Shown here: piece after piece, positions 37,425-50,305 of the stretch
Layout of the letters: every line of letters starts with the position of its first letter
Numbering within the stretch: position 1 is the first letter of the stretch
Source of the DNA: Allochromatium humboldtianum
GTDB taxonomy: Bacteria; Pseudomonadota; Gammaproteobacteria; Chromatiales; Chromatiaceae
Direction of reading: 5' to 3'
NCBI RefSeq assembly: GCF_013385175.1
Contig: NZ_JABZEO010000001.1
Location: 464,385-528,384 of the forward strand
Length of the DNA stretch: 64,000 nt
The notes under the pieces: model-generated
Told to the model about the DNA's origin: nothing
The model's database searches: none
What the model saw: the letters and a program-made list of their open reading frames with translations, nothing else
Program-made: the position numbers and the translations under genes

Positions 37425-37688
37425 TCAATTCAACCCGCACATGCCGCCGGCGCAGCAGGAGCCGGTGGCACAGGCAGGCATGGGCGCGCGGCCGCTGCCC
37501 AGGCTGGAACTGGTGATGACGTTGCCGCCGGTGGCGAGCCGGTGGACGGGCGCATCCGCCGGGGTATCGCCCAGTTCCATACCGGCGCGCGCGCACAGCT
37601 CGCCCCAGTTGGTCAGGGTCTCGCTCATGCGATGGCTCACCTCGATCACGCGATCATTGGTGTCGCAGCGGTAGTCATAGGTCGGCAT
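37425..37688 (-). CDS. Small Cys-rich FmdB-like protein
   Basis: 87 residues. The opening MPTYDYRCDTNDRVIEVSHR matches FmdB-type regulatory zinc-ribbon proteins, but the second cysteine of the first CxxC knuckle is missing (RCDTND). The C-terminus instead carries ACATGSCCAGGMCG, four cysteines in a Gly-rich tail. It may bind a metal or act in thiol chemistry; function unknown. The ATG at 37688 has a GGAG site; an ATG at 37703 is possible. Gene order (next to a DsrC homologue, same strand, 148 bases apart) hints at a shared role. Confidence 0.7.
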   Translation of the reverse strand: MPTYDYRCDTNDRVIEVSHRMSETLTNWGELCARAGMELGDTPADAPVHRLATGGNVITSSSLGSGRAPMPACATGSCCAGGMCGLN

Positions 37689-37836
37689 GACGTGCTTCTC
37701 CATAGATGAATCAAGCGGTTGACGCGCGCGATTATAGATGAGCGGATCAGGCACGCAAAGCCCAGCATGGCGCATGGTTTTGAGTGTGGTCCGCCCGCGA
37801 GACCGGCGTTCCAGTGCCGGCCTCACGGGGGATGGT

Positions 37837-38184
37837 TCAGCAGGACTGACAGTAGGCGCGCGGCAGACCCGCGACCCGACACGCCTGCTTGCAGCCGCCG
37901 TTCGGGAACAGCGCCTCCAGATGCTTGCGGGTACAGGGCACATGCGCCGAGAGATCCTCGCCGATGGCCCGGATGATGACGCGCGGCGAGGGCGGCATCT
38001 CGTGGGTCTCGTAGTAGGCGCGCAGGAACTCGATCACCTTCCAGTGACATTCGGTCAGGGTCAGGCCCTCGTCAGCGGCCAGCGCCTCGGCGATCTCGGG
38101 ATCCCAGTCGCCGAAGGAGGCCAGATGACCCGCCTTGTTGAACGTCAGTTCGCGGCCGGCGATCTCGGTAGTGGTCGTGGACAT
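37837..38184 (-). CDS. DsrC/TusE-family sulfur-carrier protein with four C-terminal cysteines
   Basis: 115 residues. The helical core matches DsrC (GHLASFGDWDPEIAEALAADE, LTECHWKVIEFLRAYYE, LFPNGG, then KQACRVAGLP). In DsrC the two redox cysteines are the ACR cysteine and the penultimate residue, eleven apart. Here the tail after GLP is RAYCQSC, giving C102, C112 and C115, with an extra C98 (GGCKQAC). The spacing therefore differs from both DsrC and TusE. The ATG at 38184 has a GGAGG site 8 bases upstream. No dsrEFH neighbour, so it is not the dsr-operon DsrC; likely a paralogue. Confidence 0.88.
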   Translation of the reverse strand: MSTTTTEIAGRELTFNKAGHLASFGDWDPEIAEALAADEGLTLTECHWKVIEFLRAYYETHEMPPSPRVIIRAIGEDLSAHVPCTRKHLEALFPNGGCKQACRVAGLPRAYCQSC

Positions 38185-38268
38185 GGATGCATCCTCCATC
38201 ATGTGTCGATGGTTTCAGGCTTGGGTGGTATAGCGCCTGTCCGCTGGCTTGGATTCCCTGGTGTCATT

Positions 38269-38291
38269 CGGCTTCGACAGGATCGAAGCCG
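38269..38291. promoter_or_regulatory. Perfect 8-base stem hairpin upstream of the DsrC-like gene
   Basis: CGGCTTCG and CGAAGCCG (38269-38276, 38284-38291) flank a 7-base loop. It lies between glcB's stop and the DsrC-like start. No T-run follows it in either direction, so it is a weak terminator candidate for glcB; it may also be a leader structure of the DsrC-like transcript. Confidence 0.4.
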
Positions 38292-38297
38292 ATCGGT

Positions 38298-38311
38298 TTG
38301 ACAATTGTCAA
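38298..38311. promoter_or_regulatory. FNR/CRP-family-like dyad upstream of the DsrC-like gene
   Basis: TTGACAATTGTCAA is a perfect 14-base palindrome of the form TTGAC-N4-GTCAA, the geometry of FNR-superfamily sites (consensus TTGAT-N4-ATCAA). It lies about 114 bases upstream of the DsrC-like start codon and beyond the stop of glcB. I infer redox- or nitrosative-type control of the DsrC homologue. Confidence 0.45.
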
Positions 38312-38375
38312 TTCCGCATCCCAAGCATGGACATCAACGCATCCGGATGCAACTGTCCACAAGCCCCCGCCGACC

Positions 38376-40550
38376 TCAGCGCCCGGCCTTGAACCGCCGC
38401 CGCATCGCGTGCAGGGTCGGCTCGGTATAGCCGTTCGGCGCCTCGCGGCCCTTGAAGACCAGATCACAGGCGGCCTGGAAGGCCACGCCGTCGAATCCGG
38501 GCGCCATCGGCCGGTAGAGGGGATCGCCCGCGTTCTGCGTATCGACCACGGCGGCCATGCGCTTGAGCGACTCCATCACCTGAGATTCACCGACGACGCC
38601 ATGATGCAGCCAGTTGGCCACGTGCTGGCTGGAGATGCGCAGCGTGGCGCGGTCCTCCATCAGGCCGACGTTGGCGATGTCGGGCACCTTGGAACAGCCA
38701 ACGCCCTGATCGACCCAGCGCACCACATAGCCGAGGATGCCCTGACAGTTGTTGTCCAGTTCCTGCTGGATTTCCTCAGGTGTCCAGGCGCGGTTCGGAT
38801 CGAGCGGGATCTGGAGCAGGTCATCGAGCGTCGCGCGCCGTTCGCCCTTGGCCAGCTCGGCCTGGATCGCGGCGACGTCGATCTGGTGATAGTGCATGGC
38901 GTGCAAGGTCGCCGCCGTCGGGGAGGGCACCCAGGCGCAACTGGCGCCGGCCTTGGGATGCGCCGACTTGGCCGCGAGCATGGCCGCCATCTCGTCGGGC
39001 ATGGTCCACATGCCCTTGCCGATCTGGGCCTGACCGCGCAGACCGCAGGCCAGGCCGACATCGACGTTCCAGTCCTCATAGGCGCGCAGCCAGGCTGCGC
39101 CCTTCATGTCGCCCTTGCGCAGCACGGCGCCGGCTTCCATGTCGGTGTGGATCTCGTCGCCCGTGCGGTCGAGGAAACCGGTGTTGATGAAGATGATCCG
39201 CTCGCGCGCAGCGCGGATGCATTCCTTGAGGTTGAGCGTGGTGCGCCGTTCCTCGTCCATGATGCCGATCTTGAGCGTGTTGCGCGCCAGACCCAGCGCG
39301 TCCTCGATGCGCCCGAACAGATCGACGGCGAGCTGGACTTCTTCCGGGCCGTGCATCTTGGGCTTGACGATATAGACGCTGCCGGTGCGCGAGTTGCGCC
39401 GCGCACCCTGTTCGGGATGGATGTCGTGCAGGGCGCAGAGCACGGTGATCATGCCGTCCATCAATCCTTCGGGGATCTCGCGCCCCTCGGCATCGAGCAC
39501 CACGTCCGTGGTCATCAGATGGCCGACATTGCGCACCAGCATCAGCGAGCGCCCCGGCAGGGTGAGCGAGCCGGTTCCAAGGCGACTGTAGGTCCGGTCC
39601 TCGGCCAGCGTGCGCTCGACCATCCGCCCGCCCTTGCTGAAGCCGGCGGTGAGATCGCCCTTCATCAGCCCCAGCCAGTTACGGTAGACGCCGACCTTGT
39701 CCTCGGTGTCGACGGCGGCGACCGAGTCCTCGCAGTCCTGGATGCTGGTCACGGCCGATTCGAGCAGAATGTCGGCGACACCGGCGGCGCTGCCGGCGCC
39801 GATCGGGTGGTTGCGGTCGATGCGGATCTCGATGTGCAGACCATGGTTGACCAGCAGGACCGCGTCCAACTGGTCCGGGTTGCCCCGGAAGCCGGCGAAC
39901 TGCGCCGGATCGGCGAGCAGGGTTTCACTGTTGTCGGGCAGAAGCACCACCAGCTTGCCGTTCTCCAGCTTGTAGCCACAGGCGTCGGTGTGCGAGCCGC
40001 GATTGAGCGGTACGGCCTCGTCCAGGAAGATCGCCGCGCGCTCGACCACAGCCGCCGCGCGGGCCGGGTTGAACTCAGCGCCACGTTCCAGCCCTTCGTC
40101 CTCGGGGATGGCGTCCGTGCCATAGAGGGCGTCATAGAGACTGCCCCAGCGCGCATTGGCGGCGTTGAGTGCATAGCGGGCGTTGCTGACCGGCACTACG
40201 AGCTGGGGGCCGGCGATGGTGGCGATCTCGGGATCGACATTGCTGGTATTGACCGAGAAGTCCGGCCCCTCGGGCAGCAGATAACCGATCTCGACCAGGA
40301 AATCACGATAGGCGGCCATATCCAGGGGTTGATCGCGATGCGTCCGGTGCCAGGCGTCGATCTGCTGTTGCAGGGCGTCGCGCTTGGCGAGCAGTTCACG
40401 GTGACGGGGCGCAAATTCACGCACGATTTCGCCGAAGGATTGCCAGAAAGCGGCGGGGTCGATCCCGATGCCTGGCGTGATCTCGTCCCGGACCAGATCG
40501 TGGAGCGGCTGGGCGACCTTCAGGCCGCCGATATCCAGGTAGTCAGTCAT
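38376..40550 (-). CDS. glcB: Malate synthase G
   Basis: 724 residues, the exact size class of the monomeric G isoform, condensing glyoxylate and acetyl-CoA to malate. Visible: the signature [38 protein letters not shown], and [21 protein letters not shown]. The ATG at 40550 ([10 protein letters not shown]) has a GAGG site; the frame extends 44 codons further without family similarity. Isocitrate lyase is not in this window. Confidence 0.97.
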   Translation of the reverse strand: MTDYLDIGGLKVAQPLHDLVRDEITPGIGIDPAAFWQSFGEIVREFAPRHRELLAKRDALQQQIDAWHRTHRDQPLDMAAYRDFLVEIGYLLPEGPDFSVNTSNVDPEIATIAGPQLVVPVSNARYALNAANARWGSLYDALYGTDAIPEDEGLERGAEFNPARAAAVVERAAIFLDEAVPLNRGSHTDACGYKLENGKLVVLLPDNSETLLADPAQFAGFRGNPDQLDAVLLVNHGLHIEIRIDRNHPIGAGSAAGVADILLESAVTSIQDCEDSVAAVDTEDKVGVYRNWLGLMKGDLTAGFSKGGRMVERTLAEDRTYSRLGTGSLTLPGRSLMLVRNVGHLMTTDVVLDAEGREIPEGLMDGMITVLCALHDIHPEQGARRNSRTGSVYIVKPKMHGPEEVQLAVDLFGRIEDALGLARNTLKIGIMDEERRTTLNLKECIRAARERIIFINTGFLDRTGDEIHTDMEAGAVLRKGDMKGAAWLRAYEDWNVDVGLACGLRGQAQIGKGMWTMPDEMAAMLAAKSAHPKAGASCAWVPSPTAATLHAMHYHQIDVAAIQAELAKGERRATLDDLLQIPLDPNRAWTPEEIQQELDNNCQGILGYVVRWVDQGVGCSKVPDIANVGLMEDRATLRISSQHVANWLHHGVVGESQVMESLKRMAAVVDTQNAGDPLYRPMAPGFDGVAFQAACDLVFKGREAPNGYTEPTLHAMRRRFKAGR

Positions 40551-40719
40551 GGTGTCGGCCTCTAAATGGATCACGCGCTGTGAGGTCGAGCGAGCGCGAT
40601 GGAAGAATTGGAAGCGATAGAATCGGGCGGCTTGGCGGTGAGCGCAACCTGAGAATGCATTGATTGGCTCAAGCATCAGCATAGACCAGCTCGCCTCGGC
40701 CGGGTCGTGCCGGATGGGT

Positions 40720-45050
<4,331 letters not shown>

Positions 45051-45054
<4 letters not shown>

Positions 45055-45509
45055 GTCGAACGGATCTCCGGTGGCACACGGTTGACCAGCACCCAGTACA
45101 TTCCCAACTCCGCGACGGTGCGGGCGAATTCGTCGAAGGCGACGGGCTTGGCCACGAAGCTGTTGACGCCCAGCTCGTAGGTGGCGACGACGTCGCGTTC
45201 CTCATGCGAGGAGGTCAGGATCACGACCGGCAACTCGCGCGTCTCGGGGTGGGCGCGGATCTCGCGCAACACCTCGATCCCATCGACCTTGGGCAGACGC
45301 AGATCCAGCAGTACGACGCGCGGCAGCGTGTTTGGGCTATGGGTATAGTCGCCGCGATGGAAGAGGAAATCCAGCGCGGCGGCGCCGTCCTTGACCCATT
45401 CCAGACGATTGGCCAGATTGTGCTTGCGCAGGGCGCGCATGGCCAGTTCCGCATCGTCCGGATTGTCCTCGACCAGCAGGATGTCCACCATCGAGTCTTT
45501 CGTGACCAT
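45051..45509 (-). CDS. Single-domain response regulator (Rcp1-like)
   Basis: 152 residues: a lone receiver with [17 protein letters not shown], Asp69 in [11 protein letters not shown], and the [11 protein letters not shown] lysine. The pattern with the HRGDY insertion is typical of phytochrome-partner regulators such as Rcp1. The ATG at 45509 has a GGAGGA site; the frame is open upstream through the kinase gene and is not coding there. Middle gene of a three-gene operon and likely phosphorylated by the upstream kinase. Confidence 0.9.
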
Positions 45510-45540
45510 GTCGTCGATCCTCCGCGTTCGCAACCGCTGC

Positions 45541-46986
45541 TCATGATTCAAGATCGATTGGGAGGCTGAACGTGAAGCACGCGCCGCCATCGACAGCGCC
45601 GCTCGCCTCGACCTGTCCGTGGTGTTTCTGCACGAAGCGCTTGACGATCGCCAGACCCACGCCCGTGCCCTCGAACTCGTCCATGCCGTGCAGGCGCTGG
45701 AAGAGCACAAAGAGCTTGGCGGAATAGGCCGGATCGAAGCCGGCGCCATTGTCTCGCACACTGTAGCGGATCAGGCCCGCCTCCGTTCGGGCTTCGACCC
45801 GGATCAGGGCCGGATCGCGGTCGCGCGTGAACTTGAGGGCGTTGGCGAGCAGATTCTGCCAGATCTGGCGCATGGCGCGCGGATCGCCCTGACAGACGGG
45901 CAGGTCGTCGCGCTCGAACCGGATCGGGCGTCCGCTCGCCGTCTCCAGGAGATCCGACCAGACCTCGTCGACCATCCGGTTCATGTCGATCGGCATCCAC
46001 TCCATCGCCAGACGTCCGGCGCGCGACAGGGCCAGGATGTCGTCGATGAGCCGTTCCATTTTCTGCGCGTTAGCGCTGACCACGCCGAACAGACGCAGCC
46101 CCTCGGCATCCAAGGTCGCGGCATAGTCCTCGCGCAGGATGCCGATGAAGCCGTCGATGGCCCGTAGCGGCGCGCGCAGATCGTGCGAGACCGAATAGCT
46201 GAAGTTCTCCAGATCCTGGACGGCCGTTTCCAGATCGCGTGAGCGTTCATCGCGTGCCGCCTCCGAGGCGGCCAGACGCCGGACCATGGCGTTGAAGTCG
46301 CTCGCGAGCTGACCGAATTCGTCCTCGCCGGTCAGCTCGAGTTCCTGCGGCAGCCCATCCGGGCCGAGTCCGCGCGTGCCCTGACTGAGGGTGTGCAGCG
46401 CCGTCCCGATGCGATCGAGCATGGGGTGGGTCAGCCACAGCACCAGGACGGCCGTCAGCGTCAGCAGCCAGAATTCGCGCTGCCAGAGCCGCTCGCTGTG
46501 CTCGACCAGGGCCGCACGCGCGGTCTGATGGAGGGCCCGCAGTCGGGTGTCGAGCGCATCGAGTTCGGTCATCAGAGCCTGCTCGACCTCGGTGATCTGC
46601 GGCACCGCGATCCACTTGAGCATGGGCACCGTCAGGCCGTCGAGCATCTCGTAATGGATGCGCGCCATGAGCAGACGCCGGTCCAACTCACGCACGGTTT
46701 GGCTCATCCCCGGTTCGTCGCGCCAGACCGCGAGATCCATCACGCCGAGATTGACGATCTCCAGCGCGTCATAGCCGTCGTAGCGGATCTCGTTGTCGCG
46801 CGTGGCCAGGATGCGTCGGCTCACGTCGCGTACATCGCGGAGCGCCTCGCGCATCGCGTCAGTCTTCAGCGCCAGGTCGCTCAGGGCATTGAGCCGATCC
46901 TGACCGCGATAGATAGTGACGCCGAAGACGATTGCCACCAGTAGCGGCAACAGACCGATCAGCTTGAGTTTCGCTTTGATGCCCAT
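45541..46986 (-). CDS. Membrane sensor histidine kinase, phytochrome-type HisKA
   Basis: 481 residues. First helix at about 7-25 ([19 protein letters not shown]), a helical periplasmic domain (about 27-165), second helix at about 170-188, HAMP, then HisKA with His268 in [14 protein letters not shown] and HATPase ([31 protein letters not shown]). The DLRAPLRAI form of the H-box is characteristic of bacteriophytochrome-like kinases paired with Rcp-type regulators, as here. Likely first gene of the operon. Confidence 0.92.
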   Translation of the reverse strand: MGIKAKLKLIGLLPLLVAIVFGVTIYRGQDRLNALSDLALKTDAMREALRDVRDVSRRILATRDNEIRYDGYDALEIVNLGVMDLAVWRDEPGMSQTVRELDRRLLMARIHYEMLDGLTVPMLKWIAVPQITEVEQALMTELDALDTRLRALHQTARAALVEHSERLWQREFWLLTLTAVLVLWLTHPMLDRIGTALHTLSQGTRGLGPDGLPQELELTGEDEFGQLASDFNAMVRRLAASEAARDERSRDLETAVQDLENFSYSVSHDLRAPLRAIDGFIGILREDYAATLDAEGLRLFGVVSANAQKMERLIDDILALSRAGRLAMEWMPIDMNRMVDEVWSDLLETASGRPIRFERDDLPVCQGDPRAMRQIWQNLLANALKFTRDRDPALIRVEARTEAGLIRYSVRDNGAGFDPAYSAKLFVLFQRLHGMDEFEGTGVGLAIVKRFVQKHHGQVEASGAVDGGACFTFSLPIDLES

Positions 46987-47083
46987 GAGTCGCGTTCCTC
47001 GCTGATGGCACGGGTTTTCCCTGCCTTCTAAGCTTAGCGCGTGTATAGGTGCGACGATGGGACGTAGTTGGGATTTTCGATCT

Positions 47084-47122
47084 TAGCCCCTCCCCTGGCG
47101 GGAGAGGGGTTGGGGAGAGGGA
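47084..47122. repeat. REP-like inverted repeat
   Basis: CCCCTCCCCTGGCGGGAGAGGGG followed by TTGGGGAGAGG makes a strong GC stem. This sequence type is a frequent extragenic palindrome of high-GC gammaproteobacteria. Located between the kinase and acetolactate-synthase-like genes, just after the latter's stop (minus strand), so it may act in termination or mRNA stability. Confidence 0.6.
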
Positions 47123-47123
47123 G

Positions 47124-48857
47124 TCAAGATTCGATCATCTGCTCCAGGCTGTGCCCAGGGCGGATCATCGGGATGACGTTCTCAGCCCGATCGATCCAGA
47201 CGTCGACCAGCACCGGCCCAGGTTCGGCGAGCACGGCGGCGATGTCTTCGCGCAGGGTCGCGGGATCGCGCAGACGCACCGTTTTGAGGCGCGGATAGAC
47301 GTATTTGAGTCCGGTCAGGTTGGGGATCTGGCGCCGGCAGCTCTGATCGAGGTCGATGCAGTCCGGATCGCATTCGGTCGTGCGCGCCAGACAGGTCTCG
47401 TAATGATGGCCATCGTCCATCATGTCTTCCCACTGGCGCACCATGCCGAGGAAGCTGTTGTTGAGGACGAACATCTTGAGCGGAATCCGGTTGGCGACCA
47501 CGGTGCCCAATTCCTGGATGTTCATCTGGAAGCTGCCGTCGCCGTCGATCAGAACCACCGGATGCGTGGGGTCGCCATACCAGGCGCCGACCGCCGCCGG
47601 CAACCCAAAGCCCATGGTGCCCAGCCCGCCCGAGCTGATCCACTGACGCGGACGGCGGAAGCGGTAGTACTGGGCCGACCACATCTGATGCTGGCCGACG
47701 CCAGTGACCAGGGTCGCCTCGCCGCCGGTCAGCTCGGAGATGACCTCGATGGCCGCCTGCGGCTTGATGTACTCGGACTGGCCGTAGGGCGGCATCATGC
47801 GCTGGCGCCATTCGCCGATGAGCGTCATCCACTCGGGATGACGCGCCGAGCGTCCCGAGGCCAGGGCATGAGCGAGGAATTCGTCGAGCGTCGCGACCAG
47901 ATTGAGATCGGTGGCGATGGTCTTGTCGATCTCGGACGGGTCGATGTCGACATGGGCGATGCGCTTGCCCTCGGCGAAACCGCGCACCGCGACCCGATCG
48001 TCGAAGCGCCCGCCGAGCGAGAGGATCAGATCGGCATCGCGCAGGGCATAGTTGGCCGGAACGGTGCCGTGCATCCCCGGCATCCCGAGATTGTAGGCCA
48101 GCTCGAAGGGCAGGGCGCCGAGCGCATTGAAGGTGGTCGTCACCGGCACGTCGAAGCGTTCGGCGAAGCGTTGCAGGGCCAGCGCGGCATTGGCGTGGAT
48201 GACGCCGCCGCCGGCCTTGACCACCGGGCGCTCGGCGCGGGCGAGCGCCTCCAGGATGGCATCGGCGCGCGCGGCATCGAAATCGACGGACTCGCGGTGA
48301 CGCGCACGCGGCACGTTGGCCGTCTCCAGCGTCGTCAGTTGCACGTCCTTGCAGATGTCGACCACCACCGGCCCCGGACGTCCGTGCATGGCCAGGGCAT
48401 GGGCCTCGCGCAGCACCCATTCCAGATCGGCCACGTCCTTGACCAGATAGTTGTGTTTGGAGATGGGGCGGGTGAGACCGACCATGTCCACTTCCTGGAA
48501 GGCATCGGTACCGATCGCCCGACTCGGCACCTGGCCGGTGATGAAGAGCGTGGGCAGCGAATCCTTGTAGGCGTCGGCGATCGGCGTGATCAGATTGGTC
48601 GCGCCCGGCCCCGAGGTCGCCAGCGCCACCCCGACCCGACCGCTGGCGCGTGCATAGCCCTCGGCGGCATGTCCGGCGCCGCCCTCCTGCCGGCAGAGTA
48701 TGAAGCGCGGCACGGCTGTACCGGCGCGCAGACGCTTGTTGATCTCGACATGGATTGGGATGACGGCTCCGCCGGTATGTCCGAAAATGGTCTCGACCCC
48801 GAGATCGTTGAGGACGTCGAGCAGGATGGCGGCGCCGGTACGGTTGTCGTTAGGCAT
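47124..48857 (-). CDS. ilvB: Acetolactate synthase large-subunit-type ThDP enzyme
   Basis: 577 residues with the three ThDP-enzyme domains: IFGHTGGAVIPIH and the catalytic glutamate region RQEGGAGHAAEGYARASG, the middle FAD/regulatory-type domain, and the ThDP signature GDGSFQMNIQELG-N with NNSFLGMVRQWEDM. Expected to condense pyruvate to acetolactate. No ilvN small subunit adjoins it. The ATG at 48857 (MPNDNRTGA) matches family starts, though no good ribosome site is visible; the longer frame would overlap dsrE2. It follows the sulfur-transfer genes on the same strand, probably in one transcript. Confidence 0.88.
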   Translation of the reverse strand: MPNDNRTGAAILLDVLNDLGVETIFGHTGGAVIPIHVEINKRLRAGTAVPRFILCRQEGGAGHAAEGYARASGRVGVALATSGPGATNLITPIADAYKDSLPTLFITGQVPSRAIGTDAFQEVDMVGLTRPISKHNYLVKDVADLEWVLREAHALAMHGRPGPVVVDICKDVQLTTLETANVPRARHRESVDFDAARADAILEALARAERPVVKAGGGVIHANAALALQRFAERFDVPVTTTFNALGALPFELAYNLGMPGMHGTVPANYALRDADLILSLGGRFDDRVAVRGFAEGKRIAHVDIDPSEIDKTIATDLNLVATLDEFLAHALASGRSARHPEWMTLIGEWRQRMMPPYGQSEYIKPQAAIEVISELTGGEATLVTGVGQHQMWSAQYYRFRRPRQWISSGGLGTMGFGLPAAVGAWYGDPTHPVVLIDGDGSFQMNIQELGTVVANRIPLKMFVLNNSFLGMVRQWEDMMDDGHHYETCLARTTECDPDCIDLDQSCRRQIPNLTGLKYVYPRLKTVRLRDPATLREDIAAVLAEPGPVLVDVWIDRAENVIPMIRPGHSLEQMIES

Positions 48858-48927
48858 GTCGGGCAGGAGGGCTTCGATCAGTGGAACGGAGCGACCGGGA
48901 TCGCTCCGGACGTGCGGTTCAGAGACT

Positions 48928-49407
48928 TCAGATGTAGAGACAGATGTCGCTCTCGCCGGCGAACTCGAAGAAGGCCGCCGCGCCGGCGTACTCGACATCG
49001 TCGATGAACTCGGCTTTCGGCATATCGAAGAGATCGACGGTCATCTGACAGGCGATCATCTTGACCTCGGCCTCAAGACAGAGCTCGCGCAGCTCCTCAA
49101 TGCTGGCCACGCCCTTGCTCTTCATCTTCTGCTTCATCATGGCGGTCATCATGCCCTGCATACCGGGCAGCGCCAGACCGAGCACCGGGAACCACTTGTC
49201 CATGCCCATCGGCATCGGCATGCCGGGGTTGCCCAGCGGCGTGACTTCCAGGTTCGGCTTCTTCTTCAGGAGTTGCAGCCCGTAGAAGGTGAAGAAGACC
49301 TGCACCTCATAGCCCAGGGCGGCGGCCGTCGAGGCGAGGATGAAGGGCGGGTAGGCCCAGTCGAGCGAACCCTTGGTGGCGATGATCGCCAGTTTCTTTT
49401 GTTCCAT
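48928..49407 (-). CDS. dsrE2: DsrE2-type sulfurtransferase
   Basis: 159 residues of the DsrE/DsrF/peroxiredoxin-like family: KKLAIIATKGSLDWAYPPFI, a hydrophobic Met-rich middle (LGLALPGMQGMMTAMM, possible membrane association), and cysteines C110, C120 (MIACQM) and C156 (DICLYI). The last two occupy the positions of the reactive cysteines known from purple sulfur bacterial DsrE2. In the rhd-tusA-dsrE2 pathway it takes part in persulfide transfer toward TusA and DsrEFH/DsrC. The ATG at 49407 has GGAGGA upstream; a GTG four codons earlier would place that site inside the gene. Confidence 0.93.
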   Translation of the reverse strand: MEQKKLAIIATKGSLDWAYPPFILASTAAALGYEVQVFFTFYGLQLLKKKPNLEVTPLGNPGMPMPMGMDKWFPVLGLALPGMQGMMTAMMKQKMKSKGVASIEELRELCLEAEVKMIACQMTVDLFDMPKAEFIDDVEYAGAAAFFEFAGESDICLYI

Positions 49408-49529
49408 CGAGTCCTCCACGCGGCGCCTGGGTCAGGCTCGCGGATCATGTTGTTTTGGATAGCCGTCTGTCGTGCGGAGCGGGCGTTCGAACCTGATGTC
49501 GGGCTTCAGGTTCGCGCCGTGCGGATCGA

Positions 49530-49760
49530 TCAGGACTTCTTGATCAGGAAGTGGAACTTGCCGCCTTCTTCCTTGGACTCCACCAGCTCGTTGCCGGTCT
49601 GCTTGGCGAAGGCGTCGAAGTCCTTGACCGAGCCGGGATCGGTGGCGATGACGTGCAGAACCTGACCGCTGGACATGGCGTTCAGGGTCTTTTTGGCGCG
49701 CAGGATCGGCAGCGGGCAATTCAGACCGCTTGCGTCGAGTTCTTGATCGAAATCAGCCAT
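49530..49760 (-). CDS. tusA: TusA sulfur carrier
   Basis: 76 residues with the SirA/TusA CPxP motif (NCPLPILRAKK, Cys15) and the two-layer alpha/beta pattern ending GNELVES...FHFLIKK. Carries persulfide sulfur for dissimilatory sulfur oxidation and tRNA thiolation. Start at 49760 has a GGAGG site. Middle of the rhd-tusA-dsrE2 cluster. Confidence 0.96.
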   Translation of the reverse strand: MADFDQELDASGLNCPLPILRAKKTLNAMSSGQVLHVIATDPGSVKDFDAFAKQTGNELVESKEEGGKFHFLIKKS

Positions 49761-49876
49761 CGGAGCCTCCGTCAATTACTTATTTCAGTATTTCAGTAAA
49801 AACAAGAATTCGCGGTTATAGGCGAATCCACCGTAAAAAACAAGGGAGCCGTCGGATCGGCGGATCGGTGCTTGGG

Positions 49877-50200
49877 TCAGTCCTCGGGAGCGACGATCGG
49901 CAGGCCGTGACGTGCCCAGGCGATGATGCCGCCGCGCAGGTTGAGCACGCGGCCATAACCCTGCTGCATCAGGTAAGCGCAGGCCTGGTAGGAGCGCGCG
50001 CCGCTGCGGCAGTAGATGACCACGTCGCGATCCTTGGGGATCTCGCTCATCCGGATCGGGATCAGGTGCATCGGCAGTTGCAGGGCATCCGGGATCATGC
50101 CCTGGGCGATCTCGGCCGGGGTGCGGATGTCCACCAGCAACACATCTTCAGTATCCGTGAGCCGCTGGCTCAGAGACTCGGAATCGATCTCGTTGACCAC
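49877..50200 (-). CDS. rhd: Single-domain rhodanese
   Basis: 107 residues with one rhodanese module; active-site Cys64 in VVIYCRSGARS. A glutathione/thiol persulfide transferase loading TusA in Chromatiaceae is the expected role. First gene of the cluster, divergent from cysG over about 100 AT-rich bases that must hold both promoters. Confidence 0.93.
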   Translation of the reverse strand: MVNEIDSESLSQRLTDTEDVLLVDIRTPAEIAQGMIPDALQLPMHLIPIRMSEIPKDRDVVIYCRSGARSYQACAYLMQQGYGRVLNLRGGIIAWARHGLPIVAPED

Positions 50201-50305
50201 ACTATCGTCCTACCCTAAAACAAAGTATTTAAGTATATTAAGGATTTTCTAAATCTAACTCAACGGAGCCACGCGGCCCCTTCCCACCTTCAGCCAGAGA
50301 GCACC
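50201..50305. promoter_or_regulatory. AT-rich divergent promoter region rhd / cysG
   Basis: This stretch (AAGTATTTAAGTATATTAAGG and surroundings) is far more AT-rich than its neighbours and separates the divergent rhd and cysG starts, suggesting coordinated control of sulfur transfer and siroheme supply. Exact boxes cannot be assigned. Confidence 0.4.

Noticed and set aside
38187..40565. 792-codon plus-strand open frame opposite glcB
   Set aside because: Antisense shadow of malate synthase G, which has its complete signature.
47049..49007. 652-codon plus-strand frame opposite the acetolactate synthase-like gene
   Set aside because: Antisense shadow; composition typical of complement of GC-rich codons.
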